This document shows, in pieces, positions 1-10,677 of a DNA stretch of 64,000 bases. How positions within the stretch are numbered: position 1 is the first letter of the stretch; every line of letters begins with the position of its first letter. The position numbers were made by a program, and so were the translations under genes. The notes under the pieces are model-generated. The model searched no databases. It had not been told where the DNA came from and saw only the letters and a list, made by a program, of their open reading frames with translations. Source of the DNA: Sporothrix humicola (lineage: Eukaryota; Ascomycota; Sordariomycetes; Ophiostomatales; Ophiostomataceae); NCBI GenBank assembly GCA_021396245.1, contig WNYE01000073.1:1-64000 (forward strand), given 5' to 3'.

Positions 1-600
1 ATAATTATTAGTATAATAATAACGTAAAATGTTTAAAAAGTAATAATATTAAAAAACTTTTAAAAAACTATATTAAATACGACGCCGGTTTATAAGTCGG
101 TTATATATATAATAATAAAAGTAAAAATAACGTTTATAACGTAAAAATTAAAAATACCGTAAATATTAACGACGTTAACGAAAATAAAAGTTATAAACGG
201 TATATTAACGGTTTAACTATTAACGGTTTTAAAAGTATAAATAAAAGTAATAAATATTAAAAGTTAATTAAAAAAAAAAAAAAAATACTCAACGTATTAA
301 TAATAATACGGTTACGTTTATTAAAAAATTATAATAAGTTATTAAAAACCACGACGGTGTAACTTTTTAAATAAAAACGTAAGTTACTAACCAGTATAAA
401 GTTATCCACCGTTAACGGTCGTATACGTTTCGTAAACACCGAAAAAAAGAGTAACGGTATAACCGTACCTCGGAGCCGCGCGGTTACGCGTTACGGCCGG
501 GCGGCGGCAGGCATAACGGTAACCGAGAGGTTAATATTAGAAATAAATAAACAGATAAATATAGATGGAGGTTAAAGGGATTCGAAGAGAAATAAAATTT
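1..600. repeat. RIP-degenerated AT-rich repeat relic
   Basis: The first 500-600 bases are extremely rich in A, T and TpA, while CpA and TpG are almost absent (about two of each in the first 360 bases by eye). Most remaining cytosines sit in CpG. This is the signature left by repeat-induced point mutation, which converts CpA to TpA on both strands of duplicated DNA in Pezizomycotina. No open frame survives, so the original element cannot be identified. The block fades between about 450 and 700 into ordinary sequence that includes a long T tract (about 638-659), just before a tRNA gene. It probably continues beyond the left edge. Confidence 0.75.
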
Positions 601-773
601 TATTAATCCGATTTAATAAAAATGGTTATTTTATTGTTTTTTTTTTTTTTTTTTTTTTTGTTAATTTTTTATATCTTTTTAAACAACAGTTATTGTATGT
701 ATCGTAATTTAATACGAATTAAAACGAGAGGACAAAAAAAAGAAAACTGCACTGCCCGAAAAGACAAAAAGAA

Positions 774-865
774 TGGCTCCGCTGGGGATCGAACCCAGGA
801 CCTTCTGCGATTGTGCAATCGCTGTGCTGTGAAGCAGACGTCGTAACCAACTAGACCACGGAACC
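774..865 (-). tRNA. tRNA-Val (anticodon CAC) with an 18-nt intron
   Basis: Read on the minus strand, a 7-bp acceptor stem (GGTTCCG with CGGAGCC, one G-T-type pair) encloses a D arm containing TGGTCTAGTTGGTTA (A box), an anticodon stem TCTGC/GCAGA and a T arm with GGTTCGATCCC (B box). The anticodon CAC lies at 831-829. An 18-nt intron (827-810) begins directly after position 37, the canonical site for nuclear tRNA introns; the spliced length is 74 nt including the discriminator A. The CCA end is not encoded, as expected for a nuclear tRNA. It lies just right of the RIP-damaged block, a common setting for transposon insertion. Confidence 0.93.
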
Positions 866-1151
866 TATTCAATGCTGATAGCTGATTGGTTGTGGCGGGT
901 CTTTGTAGGATATTTAAGGGCAGACGCGGCAGGACATTGACAACATTTCAAAGCGTGGGATCGCACCTTCCTTACGAACTTGATTGAATTACATAATTAT
1001 GGAAAGAACAATAAAGGACAGACATTTCACATACATCAGACACAGCAGATACAAACCGTTGACAGAGTCCAGCTCCTCCACATCGACCATCCATCTCCAG
1101 ACAATCTCGACAACCTCCCGTCCAACATCCACCCCCGACACATCACCCGAC
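866..1151. other. Short spacer and 3' flank of the OPT gene
   Basis: About 290 bases between the 5' end of the tRNA and the stop codon of the minus-strand transporter gene. This should hold the tRNA upstream region and the 3' UTR of the transporter. I see no further gene. Confidence 0.6.
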
Positions 1152-4123
1152 CTACGTGTACTGACCGGCAATGGGCCCAAAGGTCTCGCCGACGCCGAGC
1201 GGGTTGAGCGGGCAGGCCTTGGCCTCGCAGCCCTGGTAGACGACGTCGTTGCCCCACCAGCTGAGCTCGATGTCGTTGTACTGGAGGGCGAAGAAGATGA
1301 CAATGGCGGAGACGGCGACGCCGGAGCTGAAGCTGGCGCTCAGGACATAGTTGTAGCGGGCCCAGAAGGCGAGGTAGCGCTGCCGGACAATGATCCACGA
1401 GACGAACGCGATGGGGACGGTGGGCCAGGTGTACATGAGGTTGTAGGGGGTCAGGTTGAGGGCGCCGCCCAAAAAGGCAATGGGGTGCGCCTGGCGGGCC
1501 CAGCGGAGCAGAGTGGCCTTGCGGGAGGCGATGGCGCCGTCGGACGACGCGCGCAGCTCGCCGGTGCGCTCGTCAATGTCCTCGGCCTCGTCGCGGTCCT
1601 TCAAAATTTTCTGGATCCACCAGAAGAGAACCGAAACGAGAGCACCCAGCGGGAAGCCGGCGAGCAGGGCGGTGTACTGGCCGCCGACGCCAAAGACCTT
1701 CTTGGGGCCGATGGTGCCCCACATGACGGCGGCGGTGAAGAAGGTGTTGATGCCGGGGCAGGTCATCTTGTTGGGGGCCTCTTCGGTGCAGACATTGGGG
1801 ATCTTGTTCATCTGGAAGTTGAGGACGCCGGTGCAGACGAAGCTGGAGACAACGGTGGCGATGAGCTGGGCGGTAAAGGTGTACCGTGGGGGGATCTTGA
1901 GGTAGTGGGCCAGCTTCAAGTCGCCCGAGAAGCGAATGGCGGAGGCGCAGGTGACGTACCCATAGGCCTTGAAGTAATTCATGCCCAGGGCGTTGCCGCC
2001 GGTCCAGGAGCCGCCGATGAACTCGGCCAAGACGTTGAGAGTGACCTCGATGCCGGTCATGGCCTTGACGATGCCGACGGGGATGACAAAGATGATGCAC
2101 AGCAGAATGCCATAGAAGACGACGCCGGGCGTGGTGTACGTCTGCCAGCCGGCAATGCCGGCGACGCCAAACGCCACGGCGGCCAGCAGGATGGCCATGT
2201 ACCAGAGCTCGGACACCTCGGGGTATGCCGCCATCAGGCGGTTGTGGACGTCCTGGTACGTGCTGGAGGCGTTGCCGGTGTTGGCCTTGCCCTGGGCCTT
2301 TTCGGCGGCGACCTGGGCCTTGTGCTCGGCGCGGGCCTCGCTCGAGTAGACGCGGCGGATGATGCTGCGGGCGTGCGCAAAGACGTTCCTCATGCCCATG
2401 ATGAACTCGTAGCGGTGGTTGAGGCCGATATAGACCAACGTGGCGGGGTAGATGGCAAAGAAAAAGACGTACACCGTAATGTTGCCGGCGGACATGTACG
2501 CGGGCGAGTACTGCTCGTACAGCTCCTGGGAAAAGATCTTGCGGTGGTCGACAATCTTGGAGATGTTGTAGGCCTTGCCCATGTTGTCAAAGACGCGGTT
2601 CGAGTTGATGGGCAGGTGGCTCGTATAATAGCCATTCGAGTACCAGATGGCGCCGATGATCAGCGTGCCGGCCATGGCGCCGGCAAATGAGTTGATGGTC
2701 GAGAAGAAGGGCACCATCAGCGGGTCGTACATGAAGCTGACAATGTTCCAGTCCCAGGTCGGGAACGGGTTGACTCCCAAACCGTTGTTGCCGCCGACCC
2801 ACGCCGACAGGTTCACATTGTTGGGCGCGATCCACGAGATCCAGCTAAACGTGCTGAGCGCCGTGAAGATGTAGTTGGGGAACCAGAACCACACAAACAT
2901 CATGCTGAACGTGATGATGAAGAACTTCATGCGCGTGGCGCGCCAGATGGACCGCCAGGGCGTCTGGACTGGGCCCGTGTCGGCCGAGTGGAAGGCTTCG
3001 TTGAGGGCAATCGTCACCAGACTCGTCGGCCACACACAGTAGGCCGGATACACCAGGAAACGGCGAGCCAGGCCGGCCAGGCCGTACCCGATCAGGTTGG
3101 TCGACAGGGCAATCAGGATCTGGTAGCTGAACTGGCCGGCGAAAGCCTGGTTAAAGTACTGCGGCATGTACTGCGTCCAGATAATGTTGTCCGTGTACGG
3201 CGTGTTGTACGCCACGCTGGCCATGATCGTGATGAGCATGTGCTCCTTCTTGTTGAAGGGGCCCGGGTTGAGCGAGAGACGGGCACGCGGCGTGCCGGCG
3301 ACTTCACGGCCGACAATAAAGGCTGGCAGCATAAAGCCCCAGTCGGGGATCGTCTTCTCCCACAGCTTGCCGATCGGGAACGACAGCAGCTGCGCGACGT
3401 TGTTGATGACGGTGATCTGGGGCTGGCGGATCGAGAAGAGCTGGTTGATGAACGCCAGCAAGATCGAAAAGCCCAGGCCAATGGTCCACGCGCGCACCGT
3501 GGACACGGGCATGTTAACGTCGTCGTGGTTGCTGACGACAGCGCGCACCTCGGCATAGGGGCTGTTGTTGGTGATGAGCGCTGCCTCGACCTTCATCTCG
3601 TAGATGAGGTCCGCATGCTTCTCGGGCTCATCGAAAACATATTGGTTGTCTACAAGTCAGCGGCGAACAAATTTATTTTGAATACTGGGGATGCACCTAC
3701 TGATGAAATTCTTGATCTTGCGCAGGGCGAGATGGGGAAAGTTGGGGTCGTTTTCGTGCATCTTGTACACGCCCGTCATGAGCTCCCGCACTTCCTCGAG
3801 AGACATGCGGCCGGCCAGAGCCTTGGCCTCGGCAAGATCGCCCTCGGTGACATTGAGTTCGCTGGAGAAGAAGATGTAAGCCTGTTTAGGGGAGAGGTTG
3901 AGAGAATAAAAGAGAAAGAGTGAAGAAAATACTCACGCTTCGACTCGAGAGTCGGTGGGCTGAATCTCTTCGCCAATGTTGAAGGACTGTTTGTTAGTGG
4001 GAACAACATTATCAGACTGAAAGACGGTTAACTCACGTCATGCTTCTCGTCAAAGCCCGGCTTGCTCTCGGTAATCTCGAGGGGCGGTGCCGGCGCCGGC
4101 GCCAAGACCCCGTTGTCGGCCAT
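1152..4123 (-). CDS. Oligopeptide transporter, OPT family (4 exons, 931 aa)
   Basis: Proton-coupled importer of small peptides (OPT family, ISP4-like) in the plasma membrane. Proposed exons on the minus strand: 4123-4037, 3986-3937, 3861-3701 and 3649-1152, together 2796 nt in frame. Exon 4 carries nearly the whole transporter. Residues around 129 read SPYAEVRAVV, and the OPT signature NPGPFN is at about 227, followed by KKEHMLITIMASVAYNTPY. Many hydrophobic helices follow to the C terminus, ending in a short tail. Introns 1 and 3 have clean GTGAGT and GTAGGT donors. For intron 2 the first AG (3882-3883) breaks the frame, while the next one (3862-3863) restores it, so I chose the latter. Length is normal for fungal OPTs (about 800-950 aa). 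The N-terminal 60 residues are hydrophilic. Family very sure; substrate unknown. Confidence 0.93.
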
Positions 4124-5340
4124 CTTGACAGTAGTGTGGATGTGTTTGCGATGGGATATGCTATGTCAAGGAAAAGAATAAGAACATGGAAAGAAAAGAC
4201 GATGAAGATGATCAGAAAGACGAGTCCCCGCGTGAAAGACAAAGTCCGGGAGACGAGCTTCGGTTAAATAGAAAATAGAAAATGCAAGACGGGTGGGAGA
4301 CTGAGAAAGATATCAAAAGATATTGGAGATAGTGGAGGGGTCACTATTAGATGATAGACAAGACCAAACAAAAAAGGAAGAATGGAAGAATGCAGAACAC
4401 ACAAAAGGCGCACGCAATTGGGGTCCAAGATAAGGCAGGTCGAGCACGAGCACGAACATGGGACGAGCACGAGACAGCAGGTGAGCATGAGCATGAACAA
4501 AAAAAAAAAGCGAGCTTCCATACGAGGCCGACACTAGATGCACTCTGCTGGAGTAATCTGCCTCGACATCATCCTCGATCAGGAAAGAGGGGGCCAAGAG
4601 AGAGGCCGGACATGACACCAAGAAGACCAAGACGGAGACCAAGACGACTAAGGAATCAAGAGATACAAGAACTACAAGACCAAGACTTGACCTTTGATTG
4701 TTGACAAGCTGACTTGGTCGAGAAAGGAAGGAGTTTGTGGGAGGACGATGGGGCGACCTGGGACTATCTTGATGGAGAAGTAGACAAGGAATAGACAAGA
4801 ATACAAGAAAAGGACTAAAAGAAGGTAGTGGCTGGCGGGTCGACGCGGGTCTACCAAAGGCAAGGGTAGGGCCAGGATAGGGCCAGGATAGGGCAGAGAG
4901 ATAAAAGGAGAGGGATAAAGTAGACGAACTGGAGGAAAGAAAATGAAAAGTCTGGGGAAAACGTGTGGGTGGGTACGAGTGGATGAGTGGGTGAGTGGAT
5001 AGAGGCAAAAGACATCAGAATCAAAGATATTGACATAAAAAAAGAAACGAGTGAGAGAAAACGAGGCAAAAAAGAAGAAAAGAAGGGTGGCTAGAAGCGC
5101 GGGATCCAGTCCAGAACGGAAGGTATCTTTGATCTTTGATAGACGAGGAGGATGAGAGAAGGCGAACAGAGGATGGGGATGGACTGATTGGGGAGGAGGG
5201 AATGGATGGAAGGTGGAAGGCGACAAAGAGAAGGAGGCAAGGAGAGACGGAGGGAAAGAGAGATTGATGTGATCCAGAGGAAGGTCTACACGGGATCGTG
5301 ATTCTGTCCTGTCACTCTCCATCAATGTCGGTCTTCATGT
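4124..5340. promoter_or_regulatory. Pyrimidine-rich upstream region of the OPT gene
   Basis: On the minus (sense) strand this 1.2 kb is strongly CT-rich with many long C/T runs, typical of promoters and 5' leaders of filamentous fungi. It contains open but low-complexity frames rich in Ser, Phe, Pro and Leu that look like composition artefacts. A short imperfect repeat of GAGCACGA/GAGCATGA lies at about 4441-4500. No defined TATA element was recognised. Confidence 0.45.
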
Positions 5341-8300
5341 ACGTTTTCGGTCGTATACTTGGGCACTATACGACGTGCATGGAAATTGATTCGACGGGAT
5401 ATTAATTTCTCACTGTTCTGGAAACGAGCACAGAAAAAGGTGGGAGAGGGAGACTGTGACAGCCCGAAGCGTTGCATACCGTGTTGCTTTGAATACGGTA
5501 AACGAGTGCAAATCTAAGAAAGCAAGAATCAAGGGGAAGAAGAAAAGAAGAAAAAAAAAGGAAAGACGCGTTCCGTGGCAAGGGCGATCATAGCAGGTCA
5601 ATGTACTCGGCGTATAGTTTGATACCCTCAGGCACTCTCAGATACTCTCAGATAGCTGGTCGGCTTTTGGGAGAGCAAATAGAAGAGGAGATGGCAAAAA
5701 GGTGGTAAAAGGTGATAAAAAGATGGCAAGATGGCAAGATGGCAAGATGGCAAAATTGGCAATAAAGGGCTAGATACGTGATAGGGGACGACTTTAACCA
5801 GTAAGATGGCTGGAAATGTATCCAAGACGGAACACGGATGAAGATCAGGCGGGAGGCCATACGGTAGAACACAGAGTGTCTATGGTCCCATAATGCGATG
5901 GGAGAAAAGATAAAACGAACACTGGATACGGAAAAGACAGAAATGGTGGACAAGTATTTGTGTACAAGGTCGCATCAGGACAGCGTTCTGGGCGCTTCTT
6001 GATACCAACACTCATGCTGTGGTTCGTGTAGTTCAAGTCCTCGACTGTGAGTGGTGGACTGCGAGTGGTGCTCGGGTGTCACGAGCCAGCCATCGACAAA
6101 ATTAAGAGAAAAGGCAGGAAAATCAAATAAAAATCAAACAAAGAAAGAAAGTGGTAAACGACCTCCCCAAAAAGGAAATTTGCCGGGGGTTCTATACACG
6201 AGTACACCACCTGTTTTGGGGTCGCTTAATGTCACTTCAGGGTATGTACTCCAATACCCCAATGGAGCTCGTCCTTCGCACTATCATAGTCACTTACACT
6301 ACTTGCAAGCGCATCGACCGTCAACGGCATATTCGGTGTTTGTACGCAATCGTGTCGTGTCAGCACGTCTATTTTGTTCCTGTCAGAAGCTAACAAGCAC
6401 CGGTGACATTGCACGGTATCAGTGTGGGTCTACAGGGCATCGTTTTGGCTTCTGTCGTGCTTGAGAAATCCTAAACGTCAAAGACATATGCACAATGGAG
6501 AAACTTGCTCCCCGTCGGTTACCAAGAGATAACGGCCAATATTCGGTGTCCGGCGTCTCTCATCGTCCGAATAGTGTCGTCGATGCCCAACTTTTCCCTT
6601 CTTTTTGATATGTCCATTTTATTTCCTGTCTTTTGATTTTCTCATCTATTCTATCTTGTCTTTTGTCGTCTTTTTTCATCTTCATTCTCATTTGATAATA
6701 CGCCACAAAGGACCTTGAGCTCGTGTTAGTCTCGATTGTTGAGTGGTCCCCATAGGAAACTATACTGTAATAGGAAATACAAAACAACACAAGCCAGTAG
6801 GACAAGACGCAAAATCGGAGACGACAGACAGAAAGGCAGACAGAAATGCACACAAAAGGGAAAATCATTCTTAGGTAGGGGGCTGCCGTCCGAGTATGAG
6901 AGCTCCTGCCCGAATAGGAAAATCGAGGATCAAGTACACCAAGCACACTTGTACATCCTGAGGCATCTGGAGGTTTTTGGTGGTTTTTGGGGGGCTTTTG
7001 GAGGCATCCCCTGGCATTTTCCGTGGCGTTCTTTAAATAACAGCGAAACGTGACACGGAGGACGGAGGTCGATCTCTCTGCAAGTGTCTGGGCAGACCGT
7101 ATGCAAGCGCCTGGGCAAGTCTTGGACGTTTCTGGGCGATTTCTGGGCGCGTCGGGGGCCTGTCGACTTTATACTTTGTTCAGACTTGTTCTATACTACA
7201 TCCGACAGGTGGCATTCAATGGTGTTTTGTTGGCAGTCGTTGATTGCGGTTGGCTGCCATTTTGTGTGACCATCTGTCAGAAATAAGTCAGAAAACGACG
7301 TCCGATAGGATGAAGGATCAAGGATTGATCTCACGGGTAGATGGTGGCTTGAGAGTGCATGGGAGGAAGCGGGAGAACAGGGAGAACACCCATAATAGGG
7401 AGAACAGTTCGTGGCAATGGCAACCGCCAAGACAAGCGGCCACGACGGTAGAGAGGGGTCGATAAGGAGGGAAAATGTCACCTAAGAGATGCACGACAGC
7501 GGCACAAAACAAATGTGTTCCGTTGGTTGTTGTTCTTGTCTTTCTTTCTTTCTTTTTTTCTTTCCTTTTTTATTTTAATTTTATCTCCCTCGTTTTCCTA
7601 CCTCTTTTCACCTCGGCCAAGCACGCGATGCGATGCTGCGGGCCATCTGCGATGACGAGAGAAAAACTCCATTTATTCGAGGCAAGACGCGGGGATATTA
7701 TTCTATTATCCTATTATGGATATAGAAATATACAAATTAGAAGCTATGGGAGATATAAAACGGTACGGTAGAAGATAGCGTGGATTTGCCGTTTTTCACC
7801 GCAGAGAGAATAGATACGATATCGCGATATGAATATAATAAAATGGAAGAATACGCCGTTAGAGAAATATAACAATTGTACTCCGTATACTGTGTAATTG
7901 TGCAATCTACAGCCAAGTGTATAAATCCAAATAAATGCAATGAACGGGACATGGAACGCCCATCATCCGGAGATGCTCCCAATATGCAGCAGATACGGAG
8001 CCAATCAGACGCTGATAAGGTTGCAGAGATGGCACTCCTGGATAGGCTGTTTTCTATCGGCCTTGTCTTGGCGATGGCCTTGGCCATGGCTTGGCCCGAT
8101 GCTTGGCTACATATTGTCGTTGTGGCCTTCCTTTTTCACTTGTTTGGCCCTGTCGTCGCATTGCACAACATTGCACCACAGTATCATTCAGAACGGACGA
8201 TGCAAGCACGAATGCAAGGCCAGACAGGGCTTAATGTCTGGGCATTTCTCACCAATACTCCGTTGTCGAAATTCTATACGCGCCGGCAAAATGCAATGGC

Positions 8301-10677
8301 AAATCGCGAGATAGATTAGGGGAGAAGAGAGGAGGACAACAAAAGAAATGATGGGCGGTCGGCGGGGGTCAACGGGAACCAACAGCCCAGAGGCCAGAGG
8401 CCAATTGTAACACAAGTTGATGAGACAGCAGTGAAAAAAAGGAGGAAAAGGAGGCATTTCTCCATCACGTCGTGATAAGATGCAATAACCTCTTTCCTAT
8501 TCGGGACAGAGTACCAAGAAGTCGTCATGTGACAGTTGCATACTCCCGCGCATTCTCCGACACCACTTCATCACCGTATCGTTACCTCCTTTTCCGTCTT
8601 TCTCCTGCTCTTTCCTTCTCTCTTTCTCATCCCCTACCTCATTCCCCTACCTCCTTCTCCTTTCTCCGCCCCGTATTCTTAGCCCCTTATTCGTCGCTTT
8701 TCTTCCCTCCTTCCTCACACTTTGAGTTGTCCCTTTTCTTCCTTTCCTTTTTCTTCTTCGTGTCTTCCTTCGGATCCGGGATTTGACCGGTCTGTGATTC
8801 GTCCAGATCACGCTGTCTGTCCCCCACCTCCTTTCTGTCTGTCTGCCCTGTGAACAGTGTGCCAACCAGCTACTGTCTCTCTGCCCAGTTCGACGGAGAC
8901 CTCGTCTTCCGACCTTCCTTCCCGTGAATAGCAGGACCCGCTCTGCATACGACCACTCCATCCCAAACTTTTTTTTTTTTCTTTTTTCTTTTCTTGGGTG
9001 TCTCCAACTCCAACTCACAATCTCCTCCGTCTCCCAATCTCCCAATCCTTGCAGCACATCACCCAGTCCACCTACTCAGTACTCCGTAGTACACTAGCCC
9101 AACGCATCGCGCGCATCTCGCGGTCTCGCGGGAACGCCTTACGATGCAGTCAAGTACCCCTACTCTATTTTCTATTTGCGGACATTGTTAGCGCAGCCCA
9201 ACAAGGAAAGTAAAAGGGGGACGACCACGTCCAAGCATGCTAAAAAGGAGACTAAATCCTACAGGCAAGACAACAGACAAGACGACAGACAAAAACAAGC
9301 AGCTCCAAGAGTTTGGAGAAAGGGAAGGAGAAAAAGAAAAAGAAAAAGAAGGAGAGGACTCCCGCGTGTTCGTGCCACAATGCGAGAAGTACGATGCGGA
9401 GGAAATCCTCCCCCCATCCGAGCTCCTCGATACCAACGGCCATCTCCATTATCCGATGGCAGCCGCCGACGATGCCCAATGCCCAATGCCGTCAATTGAC
9501 GTTCACTCCCATGAAGATTGAGAGACGGCCTCGGGAACACAGATGCCCCGCTTGTAGATGTGACGACAAAACGGTCGATTGTTGGTCCAGAGTGGAATAT
9601 CTGCTGTACCGATTGTGTACAGCGTACGAATATCCACTTTCTGGTATAAGGCACGTAAATCACACGGTCTAACGGTCAGCCCAACCCCTATTGAAGCATA
9701 AATACTTGAGATGTACTCTATACATAAAAGAAAGAAGAGCAGATGTGAGCACGTGTCTCCTTGACAATCACCACTTTCAAGATTAAGATTAGATAACGGA
9801 ATGGTGAATCTAGCCACTAGCAGCTGGTCTAATTCCTTGTGATGCTCCGTCGATGCACATGATATTGAAGAGGTCCAGAATCAACAGCTCCAGAAACAAT
9901 GCAACACACTCAACAAGCGTACTTGTGAATACACATATCCACAAAAGACTAAACTCTTCAGCCCTGACTGAGTACGCAAGCACCCCCTCACATACGTGGT
10001 TTTAATTACATAACTTGACACTATTACGGTATTACCTAACTTAACAGGACAAGTATAAGAATCCTTCTGAGCATTAGATAATACCAGCTGGATGCTTCCA
10101 ACCAGCTTCTCTTCACGCTTTGCGAGTCTGGATTCTAGCACAACATTATCTGTAATATGATGAAGCTGAAGCTGTTTTGCTTTCTTTTTTTTTTTTTTTT
10201 TGAAGAAAAAAGAAAATAATCCCAATTGTAGTTGAGACATCATGTACATGCTTTCCCTCCTACATGTTCCCTTATTGTTTCTTCGACATCCTTTTTCTTT
10301 CTGGGATTTTCCCCTTTTATAAAAACGAAAGCAAAAGGCAAGATCAATAGAAAAAGTAAAATGTACAATAATCAAACGATTCTTGGATAACAACGTGATC
10401 TAATAAATATTTAACGACGATGTGTTCCACACTCTTGTTTACATGTCTGACTTGATGTTCAACGCCTAGGTAGCTGATGATGATTACAATAAGAAAAGGA
10501 AGGACGGAAGAAAGATACAGCAACTCCTATTTTAAATGCTGCTACCTCGCGCATGATGAAATAACTGAAATTAAGCAGCACACAAACAAACAAATGAAAA
10601 ACCCGCGGCGTAGAACACCTTGAACTATTTGCGAAAATCAGACAACACCCGCCATAAGATATTTTTTCTTTTCTCAA
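5341..10677. other. Gene-poor spacer between OPT and PKS
   Basis: About 5.3 kb without a coding region I can support. It holds a short tandem repeat at 5722-5757, a CT-rich stretch on the plus strand at about 8570-9070 that resembles a fungal promoter or leader but leads into no convincing gene, and an AT-richer region at about 9900-10670 that should contain the 3' UTR of the minus-strand PKS gene. A 122-codon frame at 7951-8319 (+) has one hydrophobic segment but no recognisable family. No NRPS remnant was seen downstream of the PKS stop. Confidence 0.5.
5722..5757. repeat. Short tandem repeat, unit GATGGCAA
   Basis: Four consecutive near-perfect copies of the octamer GATGGCAA, with degenerate copies on both sides. 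It lies in noncoding sequence and is a likely polymorphic minisatellite. Confidence 0.7.

Noticed and set aside
984..2690. A 568-codon open plus-strand frame opposite the OPT gene
   Set aside because: It is the antisense of a GC3-biased gene, which removes stops in one antisense frame. Its Ala/Gly/Asp/Val-rich composition matches that effect, and the OPT reading is unmistakable.
4264..5325. Several long minus-strand frames upstream of the OPT gene
   Set aside because: They are Ser/Phe/Pro/Leu-rich translations of a CT-rich leader and promoter, overlapping in different frames with no motif.
8600..10677. Search for an NRPS remnant downstream of the PKS stop
   Set aside because: No minus-strand frame with condensation or adenylation motifs was seen; the region is noncoding and AT-rich near the PKS.
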